This document shows positions 1-9,363 of a stretch of 45,468 bases of DNA, piece by piece. Source of the stretch: Dehalococcoidia bacterium (GTDB lineage Bacteria; Chloroflexota; Dehalococcoidia; GIF9; AB-539-J10). Positions within the stretch are counted from its first letter, which is position 1, and each line of letters begins with the position of its first letter. Position numbers and translations under genes: made by a program. The notes below the pieces were generated by a model. It was not told the DNA's origin, searched no databases, and saw only the letters and a program-made list of their open reading frames with translations. The stretch covers positions 1 to 45,468 of the forward strand of contig JAUWHP010000022.1 in NCBI GenBank assembly GCA_030605765.1, in the 5' to 3' direction.

Positions 1-32
1 CAGGCTTCTTCCTTAACATATATCCTTTTCAT
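1..32 (-). CDS. Start of a CDS running off the left edge (N-terminus MKRIYVKEEA...), product unknown, possibly ferredoxin/oxidoreductase-like
   Basis: Minus strand ATG AAA AGG ATA TAT GTT AAG GAA GAA GCC; a consensus promoter lies about 50 nt upstream. Confidence 0.45.
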   Translation of the reverse strand, partial: MKRIYVKEEA

Positions 33-80
33 TCGTGACCGCTCAGCTGCCAGCAGTGGACGTAGGTAACCGTTTGCCTC

Positions 81-109
81 ATTATAGGCGCCGCAAGAAA
101 CCCTGTCAA
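81..109 (-). promoter_or_regulatory. Consensus sigma70-type promoter: TTGACA, 17 nt, TATAAT
   Basis: The reverse complement reads TTGACAGGGTTTCTTGCGGCGCCTATAAT, upstream of the ATG at 32. Confidence 0.75.
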
Positions 110-435
110 CAAAAAGGAAGTGATGTTCTTACACTTAGCACAAAAGCTAACAAAAGCGCTAGGGTATGTTATCAGCATATAGAAGATTATAGTCAGTTTC
201 CTAGCCACTCAAATATCGAATCCGGGGCTACGCCCTCCATTCTATGGCACCGGTATCTCAAGAGCATCCAGCGCCTCTGGTGGTAGCTCAATGGGAACTG
301 GTTCATTGTGATCCTGGGCTGCCATTCCCATGTTTATGTCCATTGAAATTCTACTGCCCTGCCGTAAGCGAAAGCAACACTTTTATTTGTTTCCTCCGCA
401 ACACCTGACCTTTCCACTAATATCACTAGTCAAAT

Positions 436-750
436 TCACTCCACCTTTACTGCTGTTCCATAAGCTACCATTTCAGCAGCTCCGGACATTACCATTGAGG
501 TTACAAATCTAGTGCCTACTATGGCATTAGCGCCCATCTTCTCGGCTTGCTCAATCATCCTTTGCAGGGCTTCCTCTCGGGCTTGCGCTAACATTACAGT
601 GTAGTCTTTAACTTCACCACCCACAATGTTTCGCAAGCCAGCCATGATGTCACGCCCAACGTGTCTGGCTCTGATAGTACTACCTCTAACCAAGCCTAAA
701 GTTTCTATTATTCTTTTGTCCTTTATCTGCTCTGTGGTAACCACAATCAT
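436..750 (-). CDS. YbjQ/UPF0145 family heavy-metal-binding domain protein
   Basis: 104 aa ORF; residues such as RGSTIRARHVGRDIMAGLRNIVGGE and NAIVGTRF are typical of YbjQ. Confidence 0.85.
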   Translation of the reverse strand: MIVVTTEQIKDKRIIETLGLVRGSTIRARHVGRDIMAGLRNIVGGEVKDYTVMLAQAREEALQRMIEQAEKMGANAIVGTRFVTSMVMSGAAEMVAYGTAVKVE

Positions 751-971
751 TTTTCTACCCCCTTGAACTTGCTTTTTTCTTCCTTCGATGCTCGGTGTCT
801 TTCCCGAGCTAGCGATGCTAAGAGAATAATAAGCCCCATGGCAATGGCAGCAATGGCAATCTTGACAGGTAAGGACAACGCTGGTAAGGCATACCGGAAG
901 AACCGGTAGAGCCCCCAGCCTGCTAAAATCCCCAGGCCAATTCCCAGTAGAACACCACCTGTTTTTTGCAT
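747..971 (-). CDS. Small membrane protein, unknown function
   Basis: 74 aa ORF with two hydrophobic segments; overlaps the ybjQ-like start (ATGA coupling). Confidence 0.6.
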   Translation of the reverse strand: MQKTGGVLLGIGLGILAGWGLYRFFRYALPALSLPVKIAIAAIAMGLIILLASLARERHRASKEEKSKFKGVEK

Positions 972-1001
972 TTCACCTCCTTTACTTGATACATGAGTTG
1001 T

Positions 1002-2735
1002 TTAATCTTTGAAGCGGTTGGTGATAGGCAGTCTTCTATCTTTGCCGAAACCCCTTGGGGTTATCTTTATGCCGGGAGGAGCCTGGCGCCGTTTATATTC
1101 ATTTCTGTCCACTAACCGTGCTACTTTCGTGACTACCTCATGGTCAAAACCCTTGGCTACGATTTGGTCAATTGACAGGTCATCTTCCACATATGCTTTC
1201 AAAATAATGTCCAGTGATTCATATGGCGGCAGTGTATCTATATCTTTTTGATCAGGTTTTAGCTCAGCCGATGGCGCCTTGCTCAAAACACTGGAGGATA
1301 TCACTTCTTTACCTGCCTGGCGATTCTTATAATTAGCTAATTCAAAAACCATTGTTTTGGGCGTATCCTTGAGGGGAGCGAATCCTCCAGCCATATCCCC
1401 ATAAAGAGTGGTATAGCCTGTAGCTGTCTCGCTCTTGTTGCTACAACTGAGGACCAGCCAGCCGAATTTATTGGATAGAGCAAAAAGAATATTACCCCTG
1501 ATTCTTGCTTGTATATTCTCCTCAGTCACATTGGGTTGGGTGTCTTTGAAAGATGCTGCTAGCATTTGCAGATATGAGCTAAATGCTTTCTCAATAGGTA
1601 TCACCTTAAACTCTATCCCCAGGTTCTTAGCCAGTAATCTAGCGTCTGATTTACTGCCTGGCGATGAATAGCGAGAAGGCATAGAAACGCCTATAACATT
1701 GTCACCCCCCAGAGCGTCCACTGTTATAGCAGCTACTAGGCTTGAGTCGATCCCCCCAGATAAACCAATAACTGCTTTCTTGAACCCATTCTTGTTTACA
1801 TAATCCCTGATACCAAGAACAAGCGCTTGATATATCTCAGCAATATCATCCAGTTTCTCAATTTGTCTTGATGGCAAAGGTGGTTTGGAAATTGCAGGGT
1901 GTTGGTTTGATATTTCTATCTTGCTAACTCGCCCCAGCTCTCTTTTAAGTAATGCTGTTTCCTTCCTTCGCCGAGGCCCATGTAATTGTGTTCGAAATAT
2001 TGGTTCCACATCTAAATCAGCTACTATAAAATCTTCTTCAAATTGTTTTCCCCGGGCAATAAGTTCTCCTTTCTCATTGATAATTAAGCTATTTCCATCA
2101 AAAACGAGTTCATCTTGCCCCCCAAGCAAATTATTATAGGCAACGAGAGCTACATTATCGCTTGCTCTGGTAGCTAGCATTCTCTCTCGGAAGATGCCCT
2201 TTCCAGCATGGTATGGGGAAGCACTTATATTAACTAATAATCTAGCTCCAGCATAAGCTTGTAATGTCGCTGGTCCAGCTTCGTGCCATATGTCTTCACA
2301 AATGGTTATGCCTATGCCAACGTTATAAAGGACGAAAATAGGGCATTCAATTCCTGGCTGAAAATATCTGTTTTCGTCGAAGACTCCATAGTTAGGCAGG
2401 TGAATTTTGCGGTAAACGCCAGTCAATTTCTTGTTACAAATTACCGCCGCAGCATTATATATATCATTATCGCTGTCCACGAAGCCTACTACTACCGCTA
2501 TTCCTGAGGAATGTTTTATTATTTCTTCCAGATATTCCTGGTTTCGCTTGATAAACTGGGGCTTAAGCAATAAATCCTCTGGAGGGTAGCCCGTTATGGC
2601 TAATTCAGGGAAAGTTAGCAGGTCAACGCCAAGTGACTTTGCTTCATCGATAAATCGTATTATCTTATTTGTGTTGCCGCGCAGATCACCCACGGTAGTG
2701 TTAATCTGAGCCAGCCCTAATCTTAAAGTGCTCAA
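1002..2735 (-). CDS. nadE: Glutamine-hydrolysing NAD+ synthase
   Basis: 577 aa; N-terminal nitrilase-type amidase domain (FPELAITGYPPEDLL, CEDIWH) plus NAD synthetase domain (GLSGGIDSSLVAAI). Confidence 0.95.
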   Translation of the reverse strand: MSTLRLGLAQINTTVGDLRGNTNKIIRFIDEAKSLGVDLLTFPELAITGYPPEDLLLKPQFIKRNQEYLEEIIKHSSGIAVVVGFVDSDNDIYNAAAVICNKKLTGVYRKIHLPNYGVFDENRYFQPGIECPIFVLYNVGIGITICEDIWHEAGPATLQAYAGARLLVNISASPYHAGKGIFRERMLATRASDNVALVAYNNLLGGQDELVFDGNSLIINEKGELIARGKQFEEDFIVADLDVEPIFRTQLHGPRRRKETALLKRELGRVSKIEISNQHPAISKPPLPSRQIEKLDDIAEIYQALVLGIRDYVNKNGFKKAVIGLSGGIDSSLVAAITVDALGGDNVIGVSMPSRYSSPGSKSDARLLAKNLGIEFKVIPIEKAFSSYLQMLAASFKDTQPNVTEENIQARIRGNILFALSNKFGWLVLSCSNKSETATGYTTLYGDMAGGFAPLKDTPKTMVFELANYKNRQAGKEVISSSVLSKAPSAELKPDQKDIDTLPPYESLDIILKAYVEDDLSIDQIVAKGFDHEVVTKVARLVDRNEYKRRQAPPGIKITPRGFGKDRRLPITNRFKD

Positions 2736-3412
2736 GTCATCTCCTCATTCAGGTATTTTGGGGTGAATTATATCACTTCGCCGAGGGCATACAGGAAATA
2801 GACTGGAACAGTCTCCCCTTTTGCCTATTGATAGCTGGTGATCCATTTCAGTTTTGCTGGTGATTGCGAAATTGCAATCAAAATTTCTAGCAATTACTGC
2901 GAACTATTTCGTCTAGCCTCAGATTGTGTAAAGCTATCCGTATGGATGGGGTTGAGGCTCGTATGGTCGCTTTGACGTTGCAAATCTTAACATTTGTTGC
3001 AGTATCTATCCAATACATAGTGACGAGTTTCGCGTCGACAAAGCGTTGAATCAAGAGAGTCGATGTCGTTCTTACTTTGGCGTTGTATTAGCCTCATTAT
3101 TGTACAGGCTTCTTAGGTAATGGTATCGAGTTATTATACAAAGTGGCTGAAGACTGAAGTTGATGAAGCCTCTTGGAGCTAGAGTAAGATAACGGTTGTA
3201 TTCTTTCTAGTGACCATGGCAATAAATACAGGGCAACCTTCATCGAAAACTCGTTTCACAAGCTCTATTGGGTAGGTAATTGAGCTTATTGCTATTAGGG
3301 GGACTGTTAAAAGCGCCTTAAAGGCAAACTTGTAGTCTAGATATGACTATTGGGCTATTGACCTAGTGAAGTAAATGGTTTACCCTTCATGCCAAAAAGG
3401 AGGTGAACTGGA

Positions 3413-3553
3413 ATGCAAGCATACTGTGTGAAATGCCGAGCCAAAAGGGAAATGAAGGACGCGAAGGCTATAACCATGAAGAATGGTAGGCCGGCAACCC
3501 AGGGTGTGTGCCCTGTGTGCGGGACTAAGATGTTCAGAATAGGAAAAGGCTAA
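3413..3553 (+). CDS. DUF5679-like small zinc-ribbon protein (46 aa)
   Basis: MQAYCVKCRAKREMKDAKAITMKNGRPATQGVCPVCGTKMFRIGKG; two CxxC pairs, strong SD (AAGGAGGTG) upstream, terminator downstream. Missing from the ORF track because it is short. Confidence 0.85.
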   Translation: MQAYCVKCRAKREMKDAKAITMKNGRPATQGVCPVCGTKMFRIGKG

Positions 3554-3575
3554 AGCTAGCATTACTGCTATTGGA

Positions 3576-3615
3576 GAGGCTGGGTATCCATATATGGATA
3601 TTCAGCCTCTTTTTT
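3576..3615 (+). terminator. Rho-independent terminator
   Basis: GAGGCTGGGTATCCA-TATA-TGGATATTCAGCCTC hairpin (two G-U pairs) followed by TTTTTT. Confidence 0.85.
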
Positions 3616-3617
3616 GC

Positions 3618-4814
3618 TTACTTCTCCTCGTCCTCCAGTTTTGAGATGTGAACGGAACTACTTGCTTCTATTATGCCGTACTTCATGATTTTGTCAATTA
3701 AATCTTTGCTCCAGAGGTTATTTTCGATAATGTGAGCAAGCGATGTTGTATCGAGCTGAGAAACATCCGTCCATTTAGCTGCTTCTCTAATTACGTCTTC
3801 CAACTGTTGGCGCTTGGCATCATTCTTCCCTGGGAATTTTAACCTCTCGTCAAATCTGATTCTTGCTTTATAGTCGCTGCCTTTTATGGCCTCAACTTCC
3901 TCCTTTATAGCGTAATCAAACATTGCCTCTTTCACCTTACTTATGTCAGTGTCTATCTTCTTGGCTTCATTCCTAAGAGCCACATATTTGTTAACGAGCA
4001 CGACTCCTGGCTCATTGAGGTACTCATTTACTGCTAGAGTTTCCACCTTGAAGAAATGTTTTCTCAGTGGACATAAATCAGGATATTCACACCATTCGCA
4101 TAACCAGGATTCATTTGGTGAAAAATCCTGAGCCGACTCTATCTCATCGATTAATCTCTTAGTAGCTGCAACCAAGTTTGAGATGGTGTTCGGGCTGCGA
4201 TAGGAGATCAGTTCTGTGTCAAAAGCAAGGTAATGCCAGATAAGCCTGATATTCTTAGTATGTGGCCACTTCCTCTGAACCCCGAGATGGTATAAGCCGA
4301 GCTGTCTGTCACTGTCAGCATCTTCCTGGCTAGGCAGATAGGCTGAGGTTTTATAGTCATGAATCTCATGAACATCTTCTTGAGCCCGCGACAGCCGATC
4401 TATGAATCCTGTTATCCTGTATTTAGTCTCGTCATCCAGGGAGAAATTGATGTTCATTTCGGTGCCTATGGTTATGTCCGAGTCAAAGGGCGAATACCGC
4501 TCATAGTAAGCTTTAATCATCTTTTCACCCAGAGCTCTGTAATCCTCTTGTGTCAGCTCTTCTCTCATAATAGATATTGAGTCATGCCACTTTCCCCGCC
4601 AGGTTTTATTGTAGTAAGTGAGCAAATTACTTAGTGTGTTTACCCCGGTAAACTTGAGGTTGTCATAACACTTCTTCAGGGTTTCATGAACCATCGTGCC
4701 CCGGAAGCCTTCAATGCTTTCAGAGTCCCGCTTAATCTTGTCCCGGTAGCGAAGTTTGTACTTTAGAGGACATCCTTCATACATGCTTAATTGTGAATGA
4801 GAATAAATAGGCAT
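3618..4814 (-). CDS. PD-(D/E)XK (RecB-like) nuclease family protein
   Basis: 398 aa; FRGTMVHETLKKCYD, HEIHDYKTSAYLP, WLCEWCEYPDLCP (Cys cluster) match the RecB/Cas4-like nuclease fold. Confidence 0.8.
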   Translation of the reverse strand: MPIYSHSQLSMYEGCPLKYKLRYRDKIKRDSESIEGFRGTMVHETLKKCYDNLKFTGVNTLSNLLTYYNKTWRGKWHDSISIMREELTQEDYRALGEKMIKAYYERYSPFDSDITIGTEMNINFSLDDETKYRITGFIDRLSRAQEDVHEIHDYKTSAYLPSQEDADSDRQLGLYHLGVQRKWPHTKNIRLIWHYLAFDTELISYRSPNTISNLVAATKRLIDEIESAQDFSPNESWLCEWCEYPDLCPLRKHFFKVETLAVNEYLNEPGVVLVNKYVALRNEAKKIDTDISKVKEAMFDYAIKEEVEAIKGSDYKARIRFDERLKFPGKNDAKRQQLEDVIREAAKWTDVSQLDTTSLAHIIENNLWSKDLIDKIMKYGIIEASSSVHISKLEDEEK

Positions 4815-4846
4815 CTTAATTTCTCAGTCTTATGATTCTATCTTGT

Positions 4847-5374
4847 TTACCACTGCGGCTCATCAGAAGCATATTCACGCAGCCTCTCTCTTAGAACCTT
4901 CAAATTTACCACATCCTCCTTATTATATTGTAACAGCAAAGCTAAAGCATTTTGGTCACCATCGTTCTGGTACCTCCACCATAACCATATTGCTTCTAAC
5001 CCACCGATGCCTTTCAGTTGTCGGGGGATTCTTAGCTGTTGCTCAACTGCCTTGAAGCCACCATATAGATTGTTTCTCCAACAGTCATACATGAGATCGT
5101 GATGGCGGAATTTACCCGCAAGGTTTATTCCCAGAAAAACATCAATGAAAGGAAGGTCGAATCTGCTGCCGTTATAGGTATAGATTGCGCCTACGCCCTC
5201 CAGCGCTTTGAGAAGATTTTCTTTGTTTACCTCTTCACCTACTAATTGGATGAGTTCACTGCTTCTGCTATCGCACATGTAAATGCCAATCACAGTTATA
5301 TAATCATAAATCCGAGATAAGCCAGTGGTCTCTATATCGAAGTAGGCATCAGCTAATTGCTCCATTGTCTCCAC
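4847..5374 (-). CDS. YprB-type ribonuclease H-like 3'-5' exonuclease
   Basis: 175 aa; AYFDIETTGLSRIYDYITVIGIY, TYNGSRFDLPFID, YNKEDVVNL are DEDD exonuclease-type motifs. Confidence 0.8.
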   Translation of the reverse strand: METMEQLADAYFDIETTGLSRIYDYITVIGIYMCDSRSSELIQLVGEEVNKENLLKALEGVGAIYTYNGSRFDLPFIDVFLGINLAGKFRHHDLMYDCWRNNLYGGFKAVEQQLRIPRQLKGIGGLEAIWLWWRYQNDGDQNALALLLQYNKEDVVNLKVLRERLREYASDEPQW

Positions 5375-5613
5375 TTCTGCCGTAAGTTAAAAAAGTATAG
5401 CATATACCGTTGATGGTTAGATTATCATAAATTGCTGTCCGTAATTAAGAAAACGCAGAAGAATTTCGGCGCAACCTTTTGGGACACAGGGCTAGAAGTT
5501 TGGGTAATTGTCTTTTGGCTTAAATCTTCAACTTTGGCCGCTAAAGCATATTTTATGGGGTACTTTATCTGCAGTCTTGTGTGACAGGCACGCACTCCAT
5601 TTATAGTTAAAAG

Positions 5614-5685
5614 AGCGGGTGATGGGATTCGAACCCACGACGTCTTGCTTGGGAAGCAAGCACTCTACCGCTGAGTTACACCCGC
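5614..5685 (-). tRNA. tRNA-Gly (anticodon CCC)
   Basis: Reverse complement GCGGGTGTAACTCAGCGGTAGAGTGCTTGCTTCCCAAGCAAGACGTCGTGGGTTCGAATCCCATCACCCGCT folds as a cloverleaf; loop TTCCCAA. Confidence 0.95.
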
Positions 5686-5712
5686 AAGTGGCAGCACATT
5701 TATCTGCGTAGG

Positions 5713-6957
5713 TTATTCGAATGGTTTTAGCGTTAACAGTTTCTTGGCAATTTGCGGATATTTAGCAATAAAGAGTAACTCATCTTCAACAAGTGGTTTT
5801 TGCGTCTCCACGTTAGCATACCTCACTAGCTCCAGAATCTCCCGCGCCTCTTCAGAATCCTTGAAATGTACTGCTATCTGCCCCATGATATGTCTGAAGC
5901 CAGATATCCCGCTGTACTGGCCTGAGCATATTTCTCTGCCGGTATCTACAAGCTCTGTTTCTCCTCTGCCTACTTCTGTGAAGTCATACAGTTCATAGTT
6001 CTCAGGGTTTTTTAACACGCCGTCAGCGTGGATGCCTGAGGCGTGGGCAAAGGCATTGGCTCCGACGGCTGGCTGGTTCATGGGGATAGGGACTGCAAAG
6101 GCATAGCTGGCAAATTTAGCTACTTTCCACGCTCTTGTCAGGTCAATTGGTTTTCCCAGTTGATACTTTTCAAGGAAATCCTTAGATTTGGTAACAGCTA
6201 GAGCTGTGGACAGGCTATCAGCATTACCAGCTCTTTCTCCATACCCATTGATAGTAACATTGATATAAGCATCCTGGCCTCCATCTATGGCTCCCTTGGC
6301 TCCAGCAACAGAATTAGCGACAGCCATTCCCAAATCGTTATGGCAGTGGATCTCAAGGGCAATGCCTACGTTCTGCGCCAGCGTCTTGATAGTCTTGTAA
6401 ATGCTAAAGGGGTTGTCATAGCCGAGTGTGTCACAATATCTGAGCCTGTGAGCTCCATGTTCTTTGGCTGCCAGGGCAAACTCGATTAAGAAGTCTATGT
6501 TGGTGCGGGAAGCGTCCTCCGCATTTACGCCTATGCTTTCAGCTCCATGTGATTTAGCAGCTTCCACAGCATCGATCATCATCTGTATGATATCTTCTCT
6601 GTTCTTTTTCCCCTGAAATTTACCACTGATCATCTGGTCTGATGTGGATATAGATAGATTGAGATGCCGAATATCGGGGACAAGCCTAAAGGCTGTTTCT
6701 ATGTCTTGCGCAGTGGCTCTTACCCATCCTCCTAGGCGGATGGGTTGTAGTACTCCCATCTTAGCCAGTTCCAAGTTAGATTGGAGATAAAGTGATTCGT
6801 GGTTTGTCGTGGGAAAGCCAAATTCTGCCTGAAATATCCCCATCTCGTTAAGATACATATTTACCATGGTTTTTTCCAGTTTACTTAGGCCAAAATGGGC
6901 AGTTTGAACACCATCACGGTTGGTAACATCTATAAAAAAAATCTCAGGCATGTTCAC
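5713..6957 (-). CDS. Homocitrate synthase / isopropylmalate synthase family protein (possible Re-citrate synthase)
   Basis: 414 aa; FIDVTNRDGVQTAHFGLSKLEK, HCHNDLGMAVANS, GYGERAGNADSL; DRE-TIM metallolyase family. Confidence 0.85.
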   Translation of the reverse strand: MNMPEIFFIDVTNRDGVQTAHFGLSKLEKTMVNMYLNEMGIFQAEFGFPTTNHESLYLQSNLELAKMGVLQPIRLGGWVRATAQDIETAFRLVPDIRHLNLSISTSDQMISGKFQGKKNREDIIQMMIDAVEAAKSHGAESIGVNAEDASRTNIDFLIEFALAAKEHGAHRLRYCDTLGYDNPFSIYKTIKTLAQNVGIALEIHCHNDLGMAVANSVAGAKGAIDGGQDAYINVTINGYGERAGNADSLSTALAVTKSKDFLEKYQLGKPIDLTRAWKVAKFASYAFAVPIPMNQPAVGANAFAHASGIHADGVLKNPENYELYDFTEVGRGETELVDTGREICSGQYSGISGFRHIMGQIAVHFKDSEEAREILELVRYANVETQKPLVEDELLFIAKYPQIAKKLLTLKPFE

Positions 6958-7100
6958 CTCTTTATAATAACAACCGAGTGATAAGATTATATTACTTTCG
7001 TCATAGAATCAAACAAGGACATTTCTGGCAGCCAATGCCCTTTAATTCAAATTTGGCTTACTGACATCATTCAGTATATAGTATAGTATATAGGCTTTCA

Positions 7101-8138
7101 ATGTCACCAATAAAAGCAGGCATAATAAATGTCACGGGATATATTGGAAGTGACCTGGCTCGTTTGCTCTACCAGCATCCTCAAGTAGAGCTTGAATCGG
7201 TTACAGGGCGAAGCACGGCGGGCCAAGAGCTGGCTGATGTTTTTCCCTATCTGAGCAAAACCAGACTTTCAATAAAGGATGAACTTGATAGCAATATCAA
7301 TGTCGTTTTCTCAGCGATGCCGCACAGGTCTAGCATAGAGGTGGTACCATCATTGCTCAAAAAGGGCATGAAGGTTATCGATGTTAGTGCTGATTTCAGG
7401 CTAAAGAATGCCAGTGAATACCCTAGATGGTATGGGTTTGATCATCCGTCACCTGAATTGTTGAAGCAGGCAGTTTATGGTTTGCCTGAACTACACCGGG
7501 ATGATATCGCCTCAGCCACTTTGATAGCCAACCCTGGTTGTTATAGCACCGGCGCTATCCTGGCATTAGCCCCGGTGGTCAAGGAGAGGCTTATTTGTCC
7601 TGATATAATAATTGATAGCAAATCTGGCGTCTCGGGCGCAGGTAGAGCTCTGAGCTTAACTACCCATTATTCTGAAGCCAATGAAAATGTATGTGCTTAT
7701 TCTCTTGAAGGCCACCGACATTTACCTGAGATAGAGCAAGAATTAGAGAAGCTAAATCCTGAATTTTCTTTGTCAATAACTTTTGTACCTCACCTGGTGC
7801 CAATGACCCGGGGCATACTGAGCTCCTGCTATGCTAAACTAAGGGGAGGGTTGCTAGACGGCAGTGCTTAGGGAAAGCTACAACAACTCTATCAGGAATT
7901 TTTCAAAGATGCTCCCTTTATTCAGGTAGTAAGCAAGCCTCCTCAAACTAAATGTGCATGGGGGAGTAACTCTTGCTTCATCTACCCTACCGTCGATCTG
8001 AGGACAGGGAGATTTATAGTTATTAGCTGCCTTGACAATCTGGTAAAAGGTGGGGCAGGGCAAGCGGTTCAAAACATGAATTTGATGTTCGGTTTACCTG
8101 AGACGACAGGCCTTGAAACCCTGGCTGTTTACCCATAG
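7101..8138 (+). CDS. argC: N-acetyl-gamma-glutamyl-phosphate reductase with an in-frame TAG at 7869-7871 (345 aa if read through)
   Basis: 7101-7871 encodes the N-terminal part including NPGCYSTG. The same frame continues from 7872: GKLQQLYQEFFKDAPFIQVVSKPPQTKCAWGSNSCFIYPTVDLRTGRFIVISCLDNLVKGGAGQAVQNMNLMFGLPETTGLETLAVYP, the conserved ArgC C-terminus. Confidence 0.85.
7869..7871 (+). other. In-frame UAG codon inside argC; candidate recoding site
   Basis: GCT TAG GGA within an otherwise continuous ArgC reading frame. Confidence 0.6.
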
Positions 8139-8151
8139 AATAGTGCTGTTT

Positions 8152-8225
8152 GCCCTCATCGTCTAGTGGCCAAGGACGCCAGCCTTTCAAGCTGGAGATC
8201 AGGGGTTCGAATCCCCTTGGGGGCA
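8152..8225 (+). tRNA. tRNA-Glu (anticodon TTC)
   Basis: GCCCTCATCGTCTAGTGGCCAAGGACGCCAGCCTTTCAAGCTGGAGATCAGGGGTTCGAATCCCCTTGGGGGCA folds as a cloverleaf. Confidence 0.95.
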
Positions 8226-8227
8226 CT

Positions 8228-9358
8228 TCAATAATTCCTTAACGTCTCGTCTACTAGCGTGCCAACATATTTAGCTATTGCTGGAGCACTGGTCAAGCCG
8301 GGAGAATCTATGCCAATCAGGTTGATGAAACCAGGTAAAGCCATGTTACATTCATGATTTATGATAAAGTCTCTAAAACCTTCGTCTTTTCCCTGTGGAC
8401 TTGCCTTTACGCCTGCCATCTCAGGTTCTAAATCGTGTGGCTCTATGAATGGTAAAGCAGCCATTATGGCTGATTGGCAAAGGGCTTTTTTCCTCGAATC
8501 GTCAATCTTATAATCTACTTCATCAACATAATAATAAAGAGGTCCAATTCGCATTCTGCCGCTAACGTCGAAGCAAACATGGGCTCCCAGACCGATAGTT
8601 GTCGGTACAGGGTAAATTAACCTATTCAGCAATCCGCTCTTGCGATTATTGACGCTGTAATATTCTCCTTTACAGAAACGCAGTCTATAGCTCGCTTCAT
8701 CTACATCTATCCCAGCCATGCCGGCTACTTTATCGCTGTTAAGTCCAGCGCAATTTATCAGAACCTTGGTTGTAAAACTGAAATTGCCCTGGCTGTCTTC
8801 CACATTAACTCTATATCCGTCTGGTATTTTATCTATGCCAATGACTTTCGTTTCGTAAGCTATTTGAGCACCATTACTCCTGGCTTTGTCAAGAAAGTAT
8901 CTTATTAGAGCCTGTGAATCTAGGATGCCTGTGGATGGCGAAAGTAAGGCACGAACTCCTCTCATATTCGGCTCTAATTGTTTCATTTCCTTCTGGGAAA
9001 GCATTCTTAGCTCTACACCGTTGTTCTTGCCTCTGTTATACAGTTTTTCTAGTTCCTCAGTTTCTGTATCATTGCTTGCCACTATGATTTTTCCCGTTCT
9101 TCTGCAATTTATGTCATGCTTCTGGCACAGGTCATAAAGAAGAACATTGCCTTCCAAACACATCTTTGCCTTTAAGGAGTCTTCGGGGTAGTAAATGCCG
9201 GCATGGATAACCTCGCTATTACGGCTACTTGCTTCTTGCCCGAATGTTCTATTCTTTTCCAGCACATAAACTTCTCTGGATTCATTAGTTACTTGCGAGG
9301 CTATGGCCAAACCCATAACGCCGGCACCAACAACAGTTATATCAGCTTGATATGACAT
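8228..9358 (-). CDS. FAD-dependent oxidoreductase, L-2-hydroxyglutarate oxidase (LhgO)-like
   Basis: 376 aa; DITVVGAGVMGLAIASQV, SSRNSEVIHAGIYYPEDSLKA, INCAGLNSDKVA. Confidence 0.88.
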   Translation of the reverse strand: MSYQADITVVGAGVMGLAIASQVTNESREVYVLEKNRTFGQEASSRNSEVIHAGIYYPEDSLKAKMCLEGNVLLYDLCQKHDINCRRTGKIIVASNDTETEELEKLYNRGKNNGVELRMLSQKEMKQLEPNMRGVRALLSPSTGILDSQALIRYFLDKARSNGAQIAYETKVIGIDKIPDGYRVNVEDSQGNFSFTTKVLINCAGLNSDKVAGMAGIDVDEASYRLRFCKGEYYSVNNRKSGLLNRLIYPVPTTIGLGAHVCFDVSGRMRIGPLYYYVDEVDYKIDDSRKKALCQSAIMAALPFIEPHDLEPEMAGVKASPQGKDEGFRDFIINHECNMALPGFINLIGIDSPGLTSAPAIAKYVGTLVDETLRNY

Positions 9359-9363
9359 TTCAG

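Noticed and set aside
3380-3562. Minus-strand ORF 3380..3562
   Set aside because: Antisense of the plus-strand zinc-ribbon gene, which has an SD and terminator.
5463-5490. GCAACCTTTTGGGA, a 14-mer shared with the 5S rRNA
   Set aside because: No further similarity on either side; too short to call a 5S fragment.
7878-8226. Minus-strand ORFs 7878..8072 and 8023..8226
   Set aside because: They are antisense to the conserved ArgC C-terminus and, for the second, to tRNA-Glu; no recognisable protein family.
8139-8232. Readthrough of argC's terminal TAG (8136-8138) as a further extension
   Set aside because: The extension would run through the tRNA-Glu gene and encode no ArgC-like sequence; the protein already has normal length.
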